Shown piece by piece: positions 35,932-46,107 of a stretch of DNA of 64,000 nucleotides. The notes under the pieces were generated by a model. That model saw only the letters and a program-made list of their open reading frames with translations. It was not told where the DNA came from and did not search any database. How positions within the stretch are numbered: position 1 is the stretch's first letter; every line of letters begins with the position of its first letter. Source of the stretch: Clostridium sp. BSD9I1 (lineage in GTDB: Bacteria; Bacillota; Clostridia; Clostridiales; Clostridiaceae); assembly GCF_900185645.1 (NCBI RefSeq), contig NZ_FYAM01000027.1:62001-126000 (forward strand), in the 5' to 3' direction. Both the position numbers and the translations under genes were made by a program.

Positions 35932-37557
35932 ATGGAAATAAGTTCAAAAAAGTTTGTTCAAGCTAAGTATACTAATCAAAAGATAAGCATATACCAAGAT
36001 AACCCATACATAGAAGCTCTTCCAGATATAATTGATAATCCTGAAAAATTAGCAGAATTACTTAGTAGGTATCCGTATTTTAATAATAAGGATTTAGATT
36101 TGCCACCGTTATATAGAGTTCAATTAGTTAGAAATATTGAAAGCTATTACAAGCCATTATCTATGCACTTTAATATTGAACAAGTTATTTCAAGAATGAT
36201 TAGGTTTGGATATTTACATAGAAATTCTTATAAAAAAGGTGAAAAAATTGTTTCAAGTGGTCAAAAATATGAAATAGAAGAAACATCTTTATCTACTTCA
36301 CCAGAACTATCTATAATTGGAATAAGCGGAATTGGAAAAACAACATTGCTAAAGGCTATATTGTCTACTTATCCTAAGGTAATATTACATACAAATTATA
36401 AAGGTGATAGGACTGTTAGATATCAAATAACTTGGTTAATGGTTCAAACACCATCGAATGGTTCTCCAAAAGGTTTATGCTTAAACCTATTATCCCAGAT
36501 AGATGAAATTTTTGGTGAGAATATGTATTATAGGAAAGGTGCAACAAAAAGAGTTGCCGAACTTCCAGAGTATGTAAGGCGGGTAGTTGAACAACATTCT
36601 GTGGGAGTGATAGTATTTGATGAATTACAAAATTTAAGAGGACTTGGAACAAAGAAGGAAGAAGAACTTTTAAATTTTTTCGTAGAACTTTCAAATACTA
36701 TATCTGTACCAATTGTCTTAGTAGGCACTTTAAAAGCACTACCATTATTTAATAGTGAATTTAGAAATGCAAGAAGAATTTGTGGTGAAGGTAGTATTAT
36801 ATGGAATAGAATATCTAAGAATAATGAATGGAGAGCTTTTGTCCAAGGATTATTTAAATATCAGTGGACAAAAAAACGTGTTGAATTAAATGATGGATTA
36901 TTAGATTTACTGTATGATAAGTCCCAAGGTATTACTGATATTGTTGTAAAATTATTTATATTTTCGCAATACAGAGCTATTTTAAGTGGAGTTGAAAAAA
37001 TAACTAAAGGTATTATTAAATCGGTTGCAAAAGATTATTTAAAACCAATACAACCAATGCTTGATGCACTAAAAAGAGGAAATGAAGGAGAATTATCGCA
37101 ATATGAGGACATTTACTTAAAAAAAGAAGATTGGGATGAATTCGAGAAGAGAGAAAAAGAAAAAGCTATGTTATATGAAAACCTTCAAGTTGGCAATGAG
37201 GAATTTCAAAATAAAGATGAATATAATAAAAAATCTAAAATTACATCTATAACTTCCTGGCTTATTCAGGCAGGATTCAATAAAAATGAAAGTGAAGAAG
37301 TAGCAAATCAGATAGTACGTAATTTAGGAGCAGATAAAGAGATAAATATTTTAAATAGGTATGCTTATGAAATGATTACAAGTAAAGATACAATTACTAA
37401 GGAAAATGTTCAAAGTAAGAGTTTTAAAAAAGATAAAGTTGCTAAAAAAGATGGATTAACCTCTATATATGAAGAGGCTAAAGCAAAAAAACAACCTATT
37501 TATGAATTGTTAAAAAAGTATAATTATATAGCTGAAATAAATGAATTTATTGTATAG
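35932..37557 (+). CDS. tnsC: Tn7-like transposition regulator TnsC (AAA+ ATPase)
   Basis: This 541-aa AAA+ ATPase links target selectors (TnsD/TniQ) to the TnsAB transposase. Walker A is SGIGKTT and Walker B is GVIVFDELQNLRG. A sensor-like LVGTLKAL and arginine-rich EFRNARRI follow. The C-terminal ~150 residues are charged and probably contact TnsB or TnsA. Length matches Tn7 TnsC (555 aa). It starts 4 bp after the tnsB stop. Confidence 0.93.
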   Translation: MEISSKKFVQAKYTNQKISIYQDNPYIEALPDIIDNPEKLAELLSRYPYFNNKDLDLPPLYRVQLVRNIESYYKPLSMHFNIEQVISRMIRFGYLHRNSYKKGEKIVSSGQKYEIEETSLSTSPELSIIGISGIGKTTLLKAILSTYPKVILHTNYKGDRTVRYQITWLMVQTPSNGSPKGLCLNLLSQIDEIFGENMYYRKGATKRVAELPEYVRRVVEQHSVGVIVFDELQNLRGLGTKKEEELLNFFVELSNTISVPIVLVGTLKALPLFNSEFRNARRICGEGSIIWNRISKNNEWRAFVQGLFKYQWTKKRVELNDGLLDLLYDKSQGITDIVVKLFIFSQYRAILSGVEKITKGIIKSVAKDYLKPIQPMLDALKRGNEGELSQYEDIYLKKEDWDEFEKREKEKAMLYENLQVGNEEFQNKDEYNKKSKITSITSWLIQAGFNKNESEEVANQIVRNLGADKEINILNRYAYEMITSKDTITKENVQSKSFKKDKVAKKDGLTSIYEEAKAKKQPIYELLKKYNYIAEINEFIV

Positions 37558-37567
37558 GAGAAGAAAG

Positions 37568-39478
37568 TTGATTAGGTATTTTCCGAATATTTTCACTGAT
37601 GAATTACTTTATAGTGCATTTTGTAGGTACTATGAAGATACAGAACAAGAAAGTCACAAAACTGCTTTAAAAGAATTATTATCTAAAGGCAATCCACTGG
37701 CTATTATTCAGTTTCCAAGTAACATTGAACTTTTTATAGAACAATTTAACGGTATAAGTTACTACAGTGCAGAGGATATTATTTTTAAATTTACTATGTT
37801 ACCATTATGCTATCCTTTTTTAGATGTTGAGCGACAGGAATATGCTATCAATAATATGAAGGGCAACAATGGTAAAGGAATTTATATGAAGTTAGGTATT
37901 ATGGCGAGTAACTTAAAAGCTCTTAGATTTTTAAAGTATTGTCCTGAATGTTTAAAAGAGGATAAAGGGAAGTATGGAGAAGTATACTGGCACAGAAGTC
38001 ATAATGTAGTAGGAGTACATTTATGTCACAAACACAATAGGGTATTAGAACAATTTTGCCATATTTGTAATACACCTATTGCAACAAAGAATAAGTTTAA
38101 GCTTACGCCTTTAAGGACTGAATGTGATAATGGGCATGATATTACAAATCAGGGATTAATAGTAAAAAATAGAATTCGTTACGTGGAAGAACATAAAAAG
38201 ATCTCTAAAGCTGTAGAATTTTTATTAAATTCAGATTTAAGGAGCTTTAATATAGAAAAGGTATTCAATAGATATATTAATTTATTAGGACAAAAAGGTT
38301 TTTTGACTATATCAGGTAGATTTAAAATGAAAGAATTGAAAGAACAATTTCTTAATTATTATAAAGAAGGGTTTTTACAAGACCTTAACCTTAGCATTGA
38401 TTTATATTCTAACTGTAGTTGGTTAGAAGAACTATTACATAAGAGAAAAAAGATGACACATCCCATAAAACACATCTTACTTATCAATTTTTTAGTTGAT
38501 GATTTTAAGGAGTTTTTCTACGGTGGAGATAAAGACTTAAACCTTTTCGGAGTAGGTCCATGGCCTTGTTTAAATCCAGTTGCAGAACACTTTAAACAGT
38601 CTGTAGTTTCAAAGTGTATTATTACAAAGTGTACTCATACTAAGAAACCAGTAGGGACATTTATATGTGATTGTGGGTTTATATATTCAAGAAAGGGACC
38701 AGATACTGAACCATGTCATAGATATAAAATAGGCACAATTAAAAAGTTTGGTCATGTATGGGAAGAAAAGCTAAAAAATGTATTGAATGAAGGTGGTAGC
38801 TTACGCTCTATGGCTAAAAAAATGAAGGTAGACCCAATGACAGTGAAAAAATATTCAGCAATTTTGAAAGATGACAATACAAGTAATAACACCACCTTTC
38901 AAAGAACTAATGTTAATTTTAAAATAAGCGAAAAGTATGCTAATAATATTAAAAGCTTCATGTCAACACATGAAAAAAAGATAACAAGAACTGAGTTAAG
39001 AAAAGTATTTCAGAAGGAGTATATATGGCTGTATAGACATAATAATGATTTACTACAAGAAATATTGCCTCCTAATTCGATTAGAAACAAAACTAATAAT
39101 GTAAGGGTTAATTGGGATGAGAGAGATATAAATATTTGCGGGGCTATTAGTAGTGATATAGAGAAACTGTTAAGATTAGATAAAATTGTTAGAATAACAT
39201 TAAGCAAAGTAGGAACTGATACAGGAACTTTATCAATTTTAGAACAGCATTTAAATAAGTTACCTAAGACTAAGGAAATAATAGAACAATTTAAAGAGAG
39301 CATTGAAGATTTCCAGATTAGAAGAGTTAGAAAGGTAGTTAATGATTTAATAAAAAATGGAGATGATATTTCAGAATGGAAGATTTATAGGAAGGCAGGA
39401 ATAAGGAAAGATTGTAGTGAGAAGGTTAAGAACGAAATACAGCTAAGTATTAGTAATAGTTTTAAGAATATCATGTAG
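37568..39478 (+). CDS. tnsD: TnsD/TniQ-family target selector (tnsD of the tns operon)
   Basis: This 636-aa protein starts at TTG 37568 (LIRYFPNIFTDELLYSAFC), chosen over ATG 37541 because TniQ proteins begin at this motif and AGGAGAAG precedes it. The first zinc motif is YCPEC...HLCHKH plus CHIC. A second cysteine-rich module (CIITKCTH...ICDCG...CHRY) and an HTH (SLRSMAKKMKVDPMTVKKY) follow; both are absent from the 515-aa paralogue. The C-terminal TnsD region is YIWLYRHNNDLL and VRVNWDERDI. It is encoded 10 bp after tnsC. Confidence 0.9.
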   Translation: MIRYFPNIFTDELLYSAFCRYYEDTEQESHKTALKELLSKGNPLAIIQFPSNIELFIEQFNGISYYSAEDIIFKFTMLPLCYPFLDVERQEYAINNMKGNNGKGIYMKLGIMASNLKALRFLKYCPECLKEDKGKYGEVYWHRSHNVVGVHLCHKHNRVLEQFCHICNTPIATKNKFKLTPLRTECDNGHDITNQGLIVKNRIRYVEEHKKISKAVEFLLNSDLRSFNIEKVFNRYINLLGQKGFLTISGRFKMKELKEQFLNYYKEGFLQDLNLSIDLYSNCSWLEELLHKRKKMTHPIKHILLINFLVDDFKEFFYGGDKDLNLFGVGPWPCLNPVAEHFKQSVVSKCIITKCTHTKKPVGTFICDCGFIYSRKGPDTEPCHRYKIGTIKKFGHVWEEKLKNVLNEGGSLRSMAKKMKVDPMTVKKYSAILKDDNTSNNTTFQRTNVNFKISEKYANNIKSFMSTHEKKITRTELRKVFQKEYIWLYRHNNDLLQEILPPNSIRNKTNNVRVNWDERDINICGAISSDIEKLLRLDKIVRITLSKVGTDTGTLSILEQHLNKLPKTKEIIEQFKESIEDFQIRRVRKVVNDLIKNGDDISEWKIYRKAGIRKDCSEKVKNEIQLSISNSFKNIM

Positions 39479-39647
39479 AATTAGACTAATCCTAATGCTT
39501 AATGGATTATATAAATAAGAAAGACATATTTAAAACTCTGTAGTATTTAATTATATTATAGAGTTTTTCATTGTATTGCTTTTATCAAAAAGTAAGAATA
39601 AAATATAAATTAGGTAAAAATAGAATTACTAATAGAGAGGTGGGCTT

Positions 39648-39905
39648 TTGAATATAAAGTTATTCTATAAAACTCAGAGAGAAATTGCTCACGTATTAAA
39701 TCAAATTGTTGACCAGTATTGGGAAAATAATTTAAACGAAAAGGAATTGATTAGTTATATAAGTTCAATCTATAGAAATAACACAGGTAAGGTTAAAAAA
39801 GGAAGCAATTATACGTCAATCTTACAGCAGATATGTGGAAAGAGAAGGTTAGAGGTTATTAATAAAATATTAGAGATGAATAAAGAAACTAATAAAGAAA
39901 AGTGA
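39648..39905 (+). CDS. Small conserved clostridial protein (resembles TIGR04540)
   Basis: This 85-aa protein starts at TTG behind GAGAGGTGGG. It begins NIKLFYKTQREIAHVLNQIV and is helical and basic, with KGSNYTSILQQICGKRRLEV near the C-terminus. I recall similar short clostridial proteins (CLB_0814 family) of unknown function. It lies 33 bp upstream of the type III methylase gene on the same strand, so it may belong to that operon. Confidence 0.55.
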   Translation: MNIKLFYKTQREIAHVLNQIVDQYWENNLNEKELISYISSIYRNNTGKVKKGSNYTSILQQICGKRRLEVINKILEMNKETNKEK

Positions 39906-39938
39906 TACAACACCTAAATTCTTTAAAGGAGAGAAAGT

Positions 39939-41882
39939 ATGCTTAAAGATATAATTGAAAAGAATGAAAATGTCGCTATAAATCAGAGGCAAATAGATAT
40001 ACTAAAAAGACATTTTCCTTCATGTTTTACCAATGAAGGGAATTTTGATGTAAAAAAGTTAGAACAAGTATTAAATGAAAATGAAGTAGATATTACAAAA
40101 GAAGGATATGAACTAAATTTCTTAGGGAAGTCTTACGCAAAGTTATTAACAGCACTCGAAAGTGAGACTGTAATAAAACCTGATTTAGAGCATAATAGTA
40201 AAGAAGAAAATAAGAGCAGTGAAAATATTTATATTACAGGTGATAACCTTGACTCTATTAAGCATTTGTTAAAATCATATGCAGGAAATATAAAATGTAT
40301 ATACATAGACCCTCCTTATAATACAGGTAGTGACGGGTTTGCTTATATGGATAATTTTAAGTTCACTCCTGAGCAATTATCAGAAAAGATAGGTATTTCA
40401 GAAGAAGAAGCTCAAAGAATATTAAATATGACATCCAGAGGTTCTGCTTCTCATTCAGCATGGCTTACATTTATGTATCCTCGCTTATACCTTTCGAGAG
40501 ATTTGCTATCAGACGATGGTATTATATTTATATCAATTGATGATAACGAACTGGCAAATTTAAAATTATTATGTGATGAGATTTTTGGTGAACAAAACTT
40601 ATTAAGCAATTTGATTTGGAAAACAGACGGTAATTTCGATAACCAGGCAAAAATTAAGAATTGCCATGAGTCAATTGTAGCTTATGCAAAAAACATACAG
40701 TGTTTTCCTGCACCTCCTGTCATAGACACCAATATTCCAGATACAAGTAAATTATATAAAGATGTAATAAGAAACACGGTTGTAAAAAATGGTCCTAAAA
40801 ATCCTATTTCAAGTATTATAATTCCCAAGGGATTTCCCGCTGAAATTCAAAAAGGAATTATTGAAAATAGAGAAGGCTTTTGGCCTCAATATAATGTTAG
40901 TATTATTATTGAAGAATATAAAACACAGAATGAAGTGATTGCAACTACAGGATGGGGTTCAAAAGATTTATTAGAAAGTTTTATTAATGAGGGATACAAA
41001 AAAGTTTATGATACTAAAGGACAGGAATGTGAATTTATCTTAACTAAGACTGGAACTATAGAAGTTATCAAAAAAAGACTTGAAGACCAAAGCCACGTAA
41101 TATCAGTGTTAACAAATTTAAGTAGTACGCAAAGTGCAGGTTCCCAATTAAAGGAAATGGGGATTCCTTTTTCATATCCTAAACCTGTGGAACTTATAAA
41201 ATATCTTATTCAAATGAACACAGGAAATGATTTTACAATTTTAGATTTTTTCTCTGGTTCTGCAACAACAGCACATGCGATAATGCAATTAAACGCTGAG
41301 GATGGTGGTAATCGAAAATATATTATGGTTCAAATCCCAGAAAAGTGTAAGGAAGATGGGGAGGCTTATAAAGTTGGGTATAGAACTATAAATCAAATTG
41401 GAATTGATAGAATTAAACTGGCCTCAGAAAAGATAAAGAATGAAATAGATAAAGATATTGATTACGGATTTAAAATATATGAACTTGTTTCCTCACAAGA
41501 GCAAACTCTGGATAAAATTCTTGCTTTTGATCCAGATAAATTAGTTGAAGATATTTCAATACTAAAAGAGTTTGGAAGTGAAGCAGTGTTAATAACATGG
41601 AAGGTGCAAGATGGTTATGGATTTAACGCACAGCTTAAAGAAATAAATTTAAGTGAGTATACAGCATATCAATGTGATAATACACTATACTTTATTAATC
41701 CTAATATTACAACACAGGCTATCAAAATACTAATAGAAAAATACCAAAATGATAGTAGCTTTTTCCCTAATAGAATTATACTATTTGGTTATTCTTTTAA
41801 TTTTACTCAATTAAGCCAGTTGAGAGATAACCTAAAACAATTGGCAGGTTGTAGAAAAATAGATGTTATTACACGATATTAG
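39939..41882 (+). CDS. mod: Type III restriction-modification DNA methyltransferase (Mod)
   Basis: This 647-aa protein is a beta-class N6-adenine methyltransferase. The catalytic motif DPPYNTGS precedes the SAM-binding motif LDFFSGSATTAHA, the order expected for the beta class. The stretch between them is a ~300-residue target-recognition region, which determines sequence specificity. It is followed 17 bp later by the Res subunit. It methylates one strand of an asymmetric site and is needed for Res activity. Confidence 0.93.
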   Translation: MLKDIIEKNENVAINQRQIDILKRHFPSCFTNEGNFDVKKLEQVLNENEVDITKEGYELNFLGKSYAKLLTALESETVIKPDLEHNSKEENKSSENIYITGDNLDSIKHLLKSYAGNIKCIYIDPPYNTGSDGFAYMDNFKFTPEQLSEKIGISEEEAQRILNMTSRGSASHSAWLTFMYPRLYLSRDLLSDDGIIFISIDDNELANLKLLCDEIFGEQNLLSNLIWKTDGNFDNQAKIKNCHESIVAYAKNIQCFPAPPVIDTNIPDTSKLYKDVIRNTVVKNGPKNPISSIIIPKGFPAEIQKGIIENREGFWPQYNVSIIIEEYKTQNEVIATTGWGSKDLLESFINEGYKKVYDTKGQECEFILTKTGTIEVIKKRLEDQSHVISVLTNLSSTQSAGSQLKEMGIPFSYPKPVELIKYLIQMNTGNDFTILDFFSGSATTAHAIMQLNAEDGGNRKYIMVQIPEKCKEDGEAYKVGYRTINQIGIDRIKLASEKIKNEIDKDIDYGFKIYELVSSQEQTLDKILAFDPDKLVEDISILKEFGSEAVLITWKVQDGYGFNAQLKEINLSEYTAYQCDNTLYFINPNITTQAIKILIEKYQNDSSFFPNRIILFGYSFNFTQLSQLRDNLKQLAGCRKIDVITRY

Positions 41883-41899
41883 AGAGGAGGTAATAAAAA

Positions 41900-44821
41900 A
41901 TGAGCATTATTCTTCAAGCAGGATTACCTCACCAGGAAAAAGCAATACAATACATTAATGATGTTTTTGAAGGGGTTAATATATTTAGAACTGCAAATAA
42001 TTTTGAGAATAATAGAATTGACTTAAATTCACCTATTCTATTAAAGAATATCAAGAAGTTACAAGAGAAAATTCATCCAAGTATGAGAAATAATAATAAC
42101 CTTAGTGATTATCTTAGCATTGATATTAAAATGGAAACAGGTACGGGAAAGACTTATGTTTATACAAAGATGATGTATGAGCTTCATAAGAATTATGGAT
42201 TCAATAAATTTATTATATTAGTGCCAACTACTCCTATAAAAGCAGGTACAGGTCAATTTATTAAAGCTACTTATGTTAAAAATCACTTTATAGACCAGTA
42301 TAATAATTCAGAGATTGAATTACATGTATTAAACCCACAGAAGAAAAAGAAAGGAAGAGAGTATTTTCCTTCTTCCGTAAGTGAGTTTGTAAAAGGCTCA
42401 AAGCTTGTAACAAATAAAATACATGTATTACTTGTTAATAGTCAAATGCTTACATCTAAGACTATGCAAAAAGAATATGATCAATCTTTTGAAGGCTTTT
42501 CAAAACCATTGGAGTCTTTAAAAGGTACAGCTCCAATTGTTATAATTGATGAACCACATAGATTTGATAAAAATAACAAGACATTTAAGTTTTTGATAGA
42601 TAATATAAAGCCTCAGTGTATAGTGCGTTATGGAGCTACCTTTCCAGATACTAAGAAGGGCAAGGATTATCATAATCTAATATACAATTTGGGTTCATGT
42701 GAGTCTTTCAACCAAATGCTTGTAAAAGGTGTAGCTGTTGAATATCTTTCAAGTGTTTCTGAAAAAGAGGCTAAAGTTAAATTAACTTCTATAACTAAAA
42801 ATCCTTTTACTGCTCACTTTCAGTTAGATAAGTTACAAAAGCTTAGCACTATTAGCTTGGTGAAAAATGACTCTCTTTCCGCTATTGATGAAGAGTTTAG
42901 AGGAGTTGAAATTCAGGCTATTTCAAACACAGAGGTTTTGCTTACAAATGGACTTATATTGAGAACTGGTGACGCTATATATCCCTCTGCTTTTGGTGTA
43001 ACTTATCAAGAACTTATGTTAAGTTTAGCATTAACAAGACATTTTGAAACCGAAAGAAAAAACTTTTTAAGAAAGAATAAGATAAAATCGTTGGCATTAT
43101 TCTTTATTGATAGCATACACTCCTATCGTGGCGATAATAATGATGGACATTTAAAATTATCTTTTGAGAAAATACTTTCGGGGCAGATAGAAAATGAAAT
43201 AGCAGAGTTAGATAAGCTTATAGTTAAGGGATATGACTATAAGGAATATAAGCAATATCTACAGGCTTCATTAAATGACATTGGAGCAACACATGCAGGT
43301 TACTTTTCACAGGATAATGCAACCAGTGATGAAGAGATTATGGAAGAAATAAATGAAATACTTAATGAAAAGGAAAAATTATTAGCTATAAGAAACGAAG
43401 ATGGTAGTTTTAATACAAGAAGATTTATATTTTCAAAGTGGACACTTAGAGAAGGTTGGGATAATCCTAATGTGTTTACAATAGCAAAGCTTCGTTCCAG
43501 TGGTAGTGAAATAAGTAAACTTCAAGAGATAGGTAGAGGATTACGTTTGCCAGTTGATGAATATGGAAATAGAATATCTGATGAACAGTTTTATTTAAAT
43601 TATATAATTGACTACTCGGAAAAAGGTTTTGCTGATAGACTTATAAGGGAGATAAATGGAGATACTCCTGAGACATTTAAGTTAAGAGAAGATATTGTGA
43701 AGCAAGTCGCAGAGTCTTTGGGGTATACTTACGATAAGTTTAAAGGTGGATTGATGTTTAAAGATTATATTGATAATGACTTAAACATTAATGAAGATAA
43801 AAGACAGGAAATGTTTGCAGAATACCCTCAGCTTTCAAGTGGCTTACAAAAGGATAAAGTTGTCAATAAGAATAAAAAAGAAACTGGGGAAGTTAGAATA
43901 AGAGCTAATGTATATAAAGAACTTGCTGATTTATGGGAGAAATTAAATGAAAAGTATTTTATAACTTATGACAATATAACTGATGATGAACTTATAGAAG
44001 AAGTATATAATATTTTCAAAAAGGATGTGGGAAGTATCCTTACAGTAAAGAGTATTAGAGAAGAAACAGAGCAATATGGTGAAAAGATTTCTAAGAGAGA
44101 TGGTTCAGGAACAATTCTACAGATAGATAACAATTTGCCATATAATGTTTTCTTAAATAAAATCTATGAGCAAACTAATTTACCAATAAAAATTATTCAT
44201 AGTGCTTTAGTAAAGTATTCAAAAGAAGTTAAACTGGCAGATAGCTTTTTTAACGAAGCAACTGTAGGGAACTTTGTTACTGAGTTCTTTGAAAGAAAAC
44301 AGGAGTTATTAATGGCAAGGTTTAGTTATCAGAAGATTACAGCTCCTATACACCCTACAGCACTTACAGATGAAAATGGAGCTATAAAAGAGGTTATTGC
44401 ACAAGGAAGATTAGGAAAAATAACAGATAATTCAGTAGTTCCAGAGAGATATTTATATGATATTTGTGCATTTGATTCGCCACTTGAAAAAGATAATATA
44501 ATAGTTGATAATATTAAAGAAATTATGGTTTTTGGGAAAATACCAAACAAAAGTATTAGAATTCCAACTGTAGTAGGTGAGTCATATAGCCCAGATTTTA
44601 TGTATGTAATTGAAAGATCTGATGGAACAAAACAGTTAAATTTAGTTATTGAAACAAAAGGTAAAGATAATGTAAGTGACCTTATGGGCAAAGAAAAATA
44701 TAAAATACAGTGTGCGGAAAAGTTTTTTGAGCTTATGAAACTTAATGGCTATGATGTTGTATTTAAGAGACAGCTTAATAATAATAATGTTAAAGCTATT
44801 GTTGAAAAAGTTTTAGCTTAA
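41900..44821 (+). CDS. res: Type III restriction enzyme helicase/nuclease subunit (Res)
   Basis: This 973-aa SF2 translocase-nuclease has Walker A METGTGKTYVYTKM, motif II IIDEPHRF, motif III-like RYGATF and motif VI LQEIGRGLRLPV. The C-terminal nuclease holds the PD-ExK pattern SPDFMYVIERSDGTKQLNLVIETKG. Length matches known Res subunits. It is intact, so with Mod it should form a functional restriction system carried by the transposon. Confidence 0.93.
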   Translation: MSIILQAGLPHQEKAIQYINDVFEGVNIFRTANNFENNRIDLNSPILLKNIKKLQEKIHPSMRNNNNLSDYLSIDIKMETGTGKTYVYTKMMYELHKNYGFNKFIILVPTTPIKAGTGQFIKATYVKNHFIDQYNNSEIELHVLNPQKKKKGREYFPSSVSEFVKGSKLVTNKIHVLLVNSQMLTSKTMQKEYDQSFEGFSKPLESLKGTAPIVIIDEPHRFDKNNKTFKFLIDNIKPQCIVRYGATFPDTKKGKDYHNLIYNLGSCESFNQMLVKGVAVEYLSSVSEKEAKVKLTSITKNPFTAHFQLDKLQKLSTISLVKNDSLSAIDEEFRGVEIQAISNTEVLLTNGLILRTGDAIYPSAFGVTYQELMLSLALTRHFETERKNFLRKNKIKSLALFFIDSIHSYRGDNNDGHLKLSFEKILSGQIENEIAELDKLIVKGYDYKEYKQYLQASLNDIGATHAGYFSQDNATSDEEIMEEINEILNEKEKLLAIRNEDGSFNTRRFIFSKWTLREGWDNPNVFTIAKLRSSGSEISKLQEIGRGLRLPVDEYGNRISDEQFYLNYIIDYSEKGFADRLIREINGDTPETFKLREDIVKQVAESLGYTYDKFKGGLMFKDYIDNDLNINEDKRQEMFAEYPQLSSGLQKDKVVNKNKKETGEVRIRANVYKELADLWEKLNEKYFITYDNITDDELIEEVYNIFKKDVGSILTVKSIREETEQYGEKISKRDGSGTILQIDNNLPYNVFLNKIYEQTNLPIKIIHSALVKYSKEVKLADSFFNEATVGNFVTEFFERKQELLMARFSYQKITAPIHPTALTDENGAIKEVIAQGRLGKITDNSVVPERYLYDICAFDSPLEKDNIIVDNIKEIMVFGKIPNKSIRIPTVVGESYSPDFMYVIERSDGTKQLNLVIETKGKDNVSDLMGKEKYKIQCAEKFFELMKLNGYDVVFKRQLNNNNVKAIVEKVLA

Positions 44822-44831
44822 GAATAAGTAT

Positions 44832-44858
44832 ATAAACCGCTTTTAAGGCGGTTTATGA
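44832..44858 (+). terminator. Terminator after res
   Basis: ATAAACCGC and GCGGTTTAT pair around TTTTAAG. The T-tract after it is weak. It sets the restriction operon apart from the next three genes. Confidence 0.65.
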
Positions 44859-44892
44859 CTATTGTTTTAATTAATATAGGGAGAATAGATTT

Positions 44893-45417
44893 ATGAGATT
44901 TATATACTTATCAACTACAAAGGAAAAAGAATACGAAACAAAAGAAAGCACAATAAATTCATTCAAGGATTATTTAAGGGGCTCGTATAAGAAGTTCCAT
45001 ATAAGTGATGGTAAAATTGATAAAAATAAATTTGAAGTTAATGAAGATATATTTTTTCTCAGGGCTGAAAAAGTATTAGGATATTATACTTATAAAGTAA
45101 TAGCATACTGCAAATCCAGGTCAGATATTAAAAAAACAGAGGAAAACGACTTGGATTTATATCCATACTATTTTGAAATAAACCCAAACAGTTTAAGGAT
45201 ATTTGTAGATGGGATTGATATAAAATATTTTCAGAATTTCGTTAATGATGCAAGTAATGGTATAAAAAAAGTAAATTTCACTGGCTCAATAAAAGGAAAC
45301 CAATTTAATGGACCTACATCATGGATATACTTTGATAAAACAGATTCAGCTAAAATAATGGAATGGTTCAGAACAGTGATAATTGAAGAAAATATTCAAG
45401 TGATATGTAACCTATGA
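44893..45417 (+). CDS. Hypothetical protein, first gene of ATPase cargo operon
   Basis: This 174-aa protein starts MRFIYLSTTKEKEYETKEST and is mixed alpha/beta with many Lys and aromatic residues. I recognise no family, signal peptide or catalytic motif. It follows a terminator and lies 19 bp before the next gene, so it probably opens a three-gene operon ending in a P-loop ATPase. Position in transposon cargo suggests, but does not show, a defence or mobile-element function. Confidence 0.6.
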   Translation: MRFIYLSTTKEKEYETKESTINSFKDYLRGSYKKFHISDGKIDKNKFEVNEDIFFLRAEKVLGYYTYKVIAYCKSRSDIKKTEENDLDLYPYYFEINPNSLRIFVDGIDIKYFQNFVNDASNGIKKVNFTGSIKGNQFNGPTSWIYFDKTDSAKIMEWFRTVIIEENIQVICNL

Positions 45418-45436
45418 TAGTTGAGAGGTGAAAATA

Positions 45437-46060
45437 ATGCAAAATATTATAGTATGGTGTGCTGACGTAGGCTCAATAAAAAATAAAAGATTTGGATGGT
45501 GTAGAGCTGAATTAGGAACAGATGAAGGGCTTAGGTGTGGTATTAGTATTGAAGATTTTGCCATAGGTATAGCACAGGACTTATCAAATGGTTATAAAAT
45601 TGCATTGGGATTTGAATGTCCTTTGTTTGTTCCTATTACAGATAACCCCATATATTTAACGAGCGGAAGGATAGGAGAAGGAGATAGACCTTGGAGTGCA
45701 GGGGCGGGTTGCGGTTCTTTAGCTACGGGACTAACTGAATGTGCATGGATATTGGCGAAGGTTAAGGACTCAGTTAAAAGTGAAATAAAGATAACATTCT
45801 CATGGGAAGAGTTCATTTCTAATTCCTTAAACCTATTTATTTGGGAGGCTTTTATTACTAAGAAATCGAAATCTGCAACGCATGATGGAGACGCACAGGT
45901 TGCTGTAAATGCTTTTATAAAACACTATCCTAACATTGTACAAGCTAATACCATTAGGGTAGATAACCCATATAACTTGATCGCGGCCGCTATATTAAGA
46001 GTAGGTATTTCCGAAAATATTAAACTATTAAAGCAATCGTGTATAGTAATTAAGGGATAA
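45437..46060 (+). CDS. Predicted RNase H-fold protein (DUF429-like)
   Basis: This 207-aa protein starts at ATG 45437 behind GAGAGGTG. It begins IIVWCADVGSIKNKRFGWC, resembling the D-x-G start of RNase H-like DUF429 proteins, followed by IALGFECPLFVP, which matches the family's E/D-x-P-L block. HDGDAQVAVNAF supplies further acidic residues late in the protein. A nuclease activity is therefore plausible, but the match is by eye. It lies 47 bp upstream of a KAP-like ATPase gene. Confidence 0.55.
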   Translation: MQNIIVWCADVGSIKNKRFGWCRAELGTDEGLRCGISIEDFAIGIAQDLSNGYKIALGFECPLFVPITDNPIYLTSGRIGEGDRPWSAGAGCGSLATGLTECAWILAKVKDSVKSEIKITFSWEEFISNSLNLFIWEAFITKKSKSATHDGDAQVAVNAFIKHYPNIVQANTIRVDNPYNLIAAAILRVGISENIKLLKQSCIVIKG

Positions 46061-46107
46061 TTAGAATATGAGTTTGAAATATTTAGGTATAAAAAGGTGG
46101 AGTACTA

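Noticed and set aside
45980-45992. A GCGGCCGC (NotI) sequence, rare in AT-rich DNA, as a cloning scar
   Set aside because: It lies within an uninterrupted coding frame encoding three alanines in a conserved-looking stretch; chance is sufficient.
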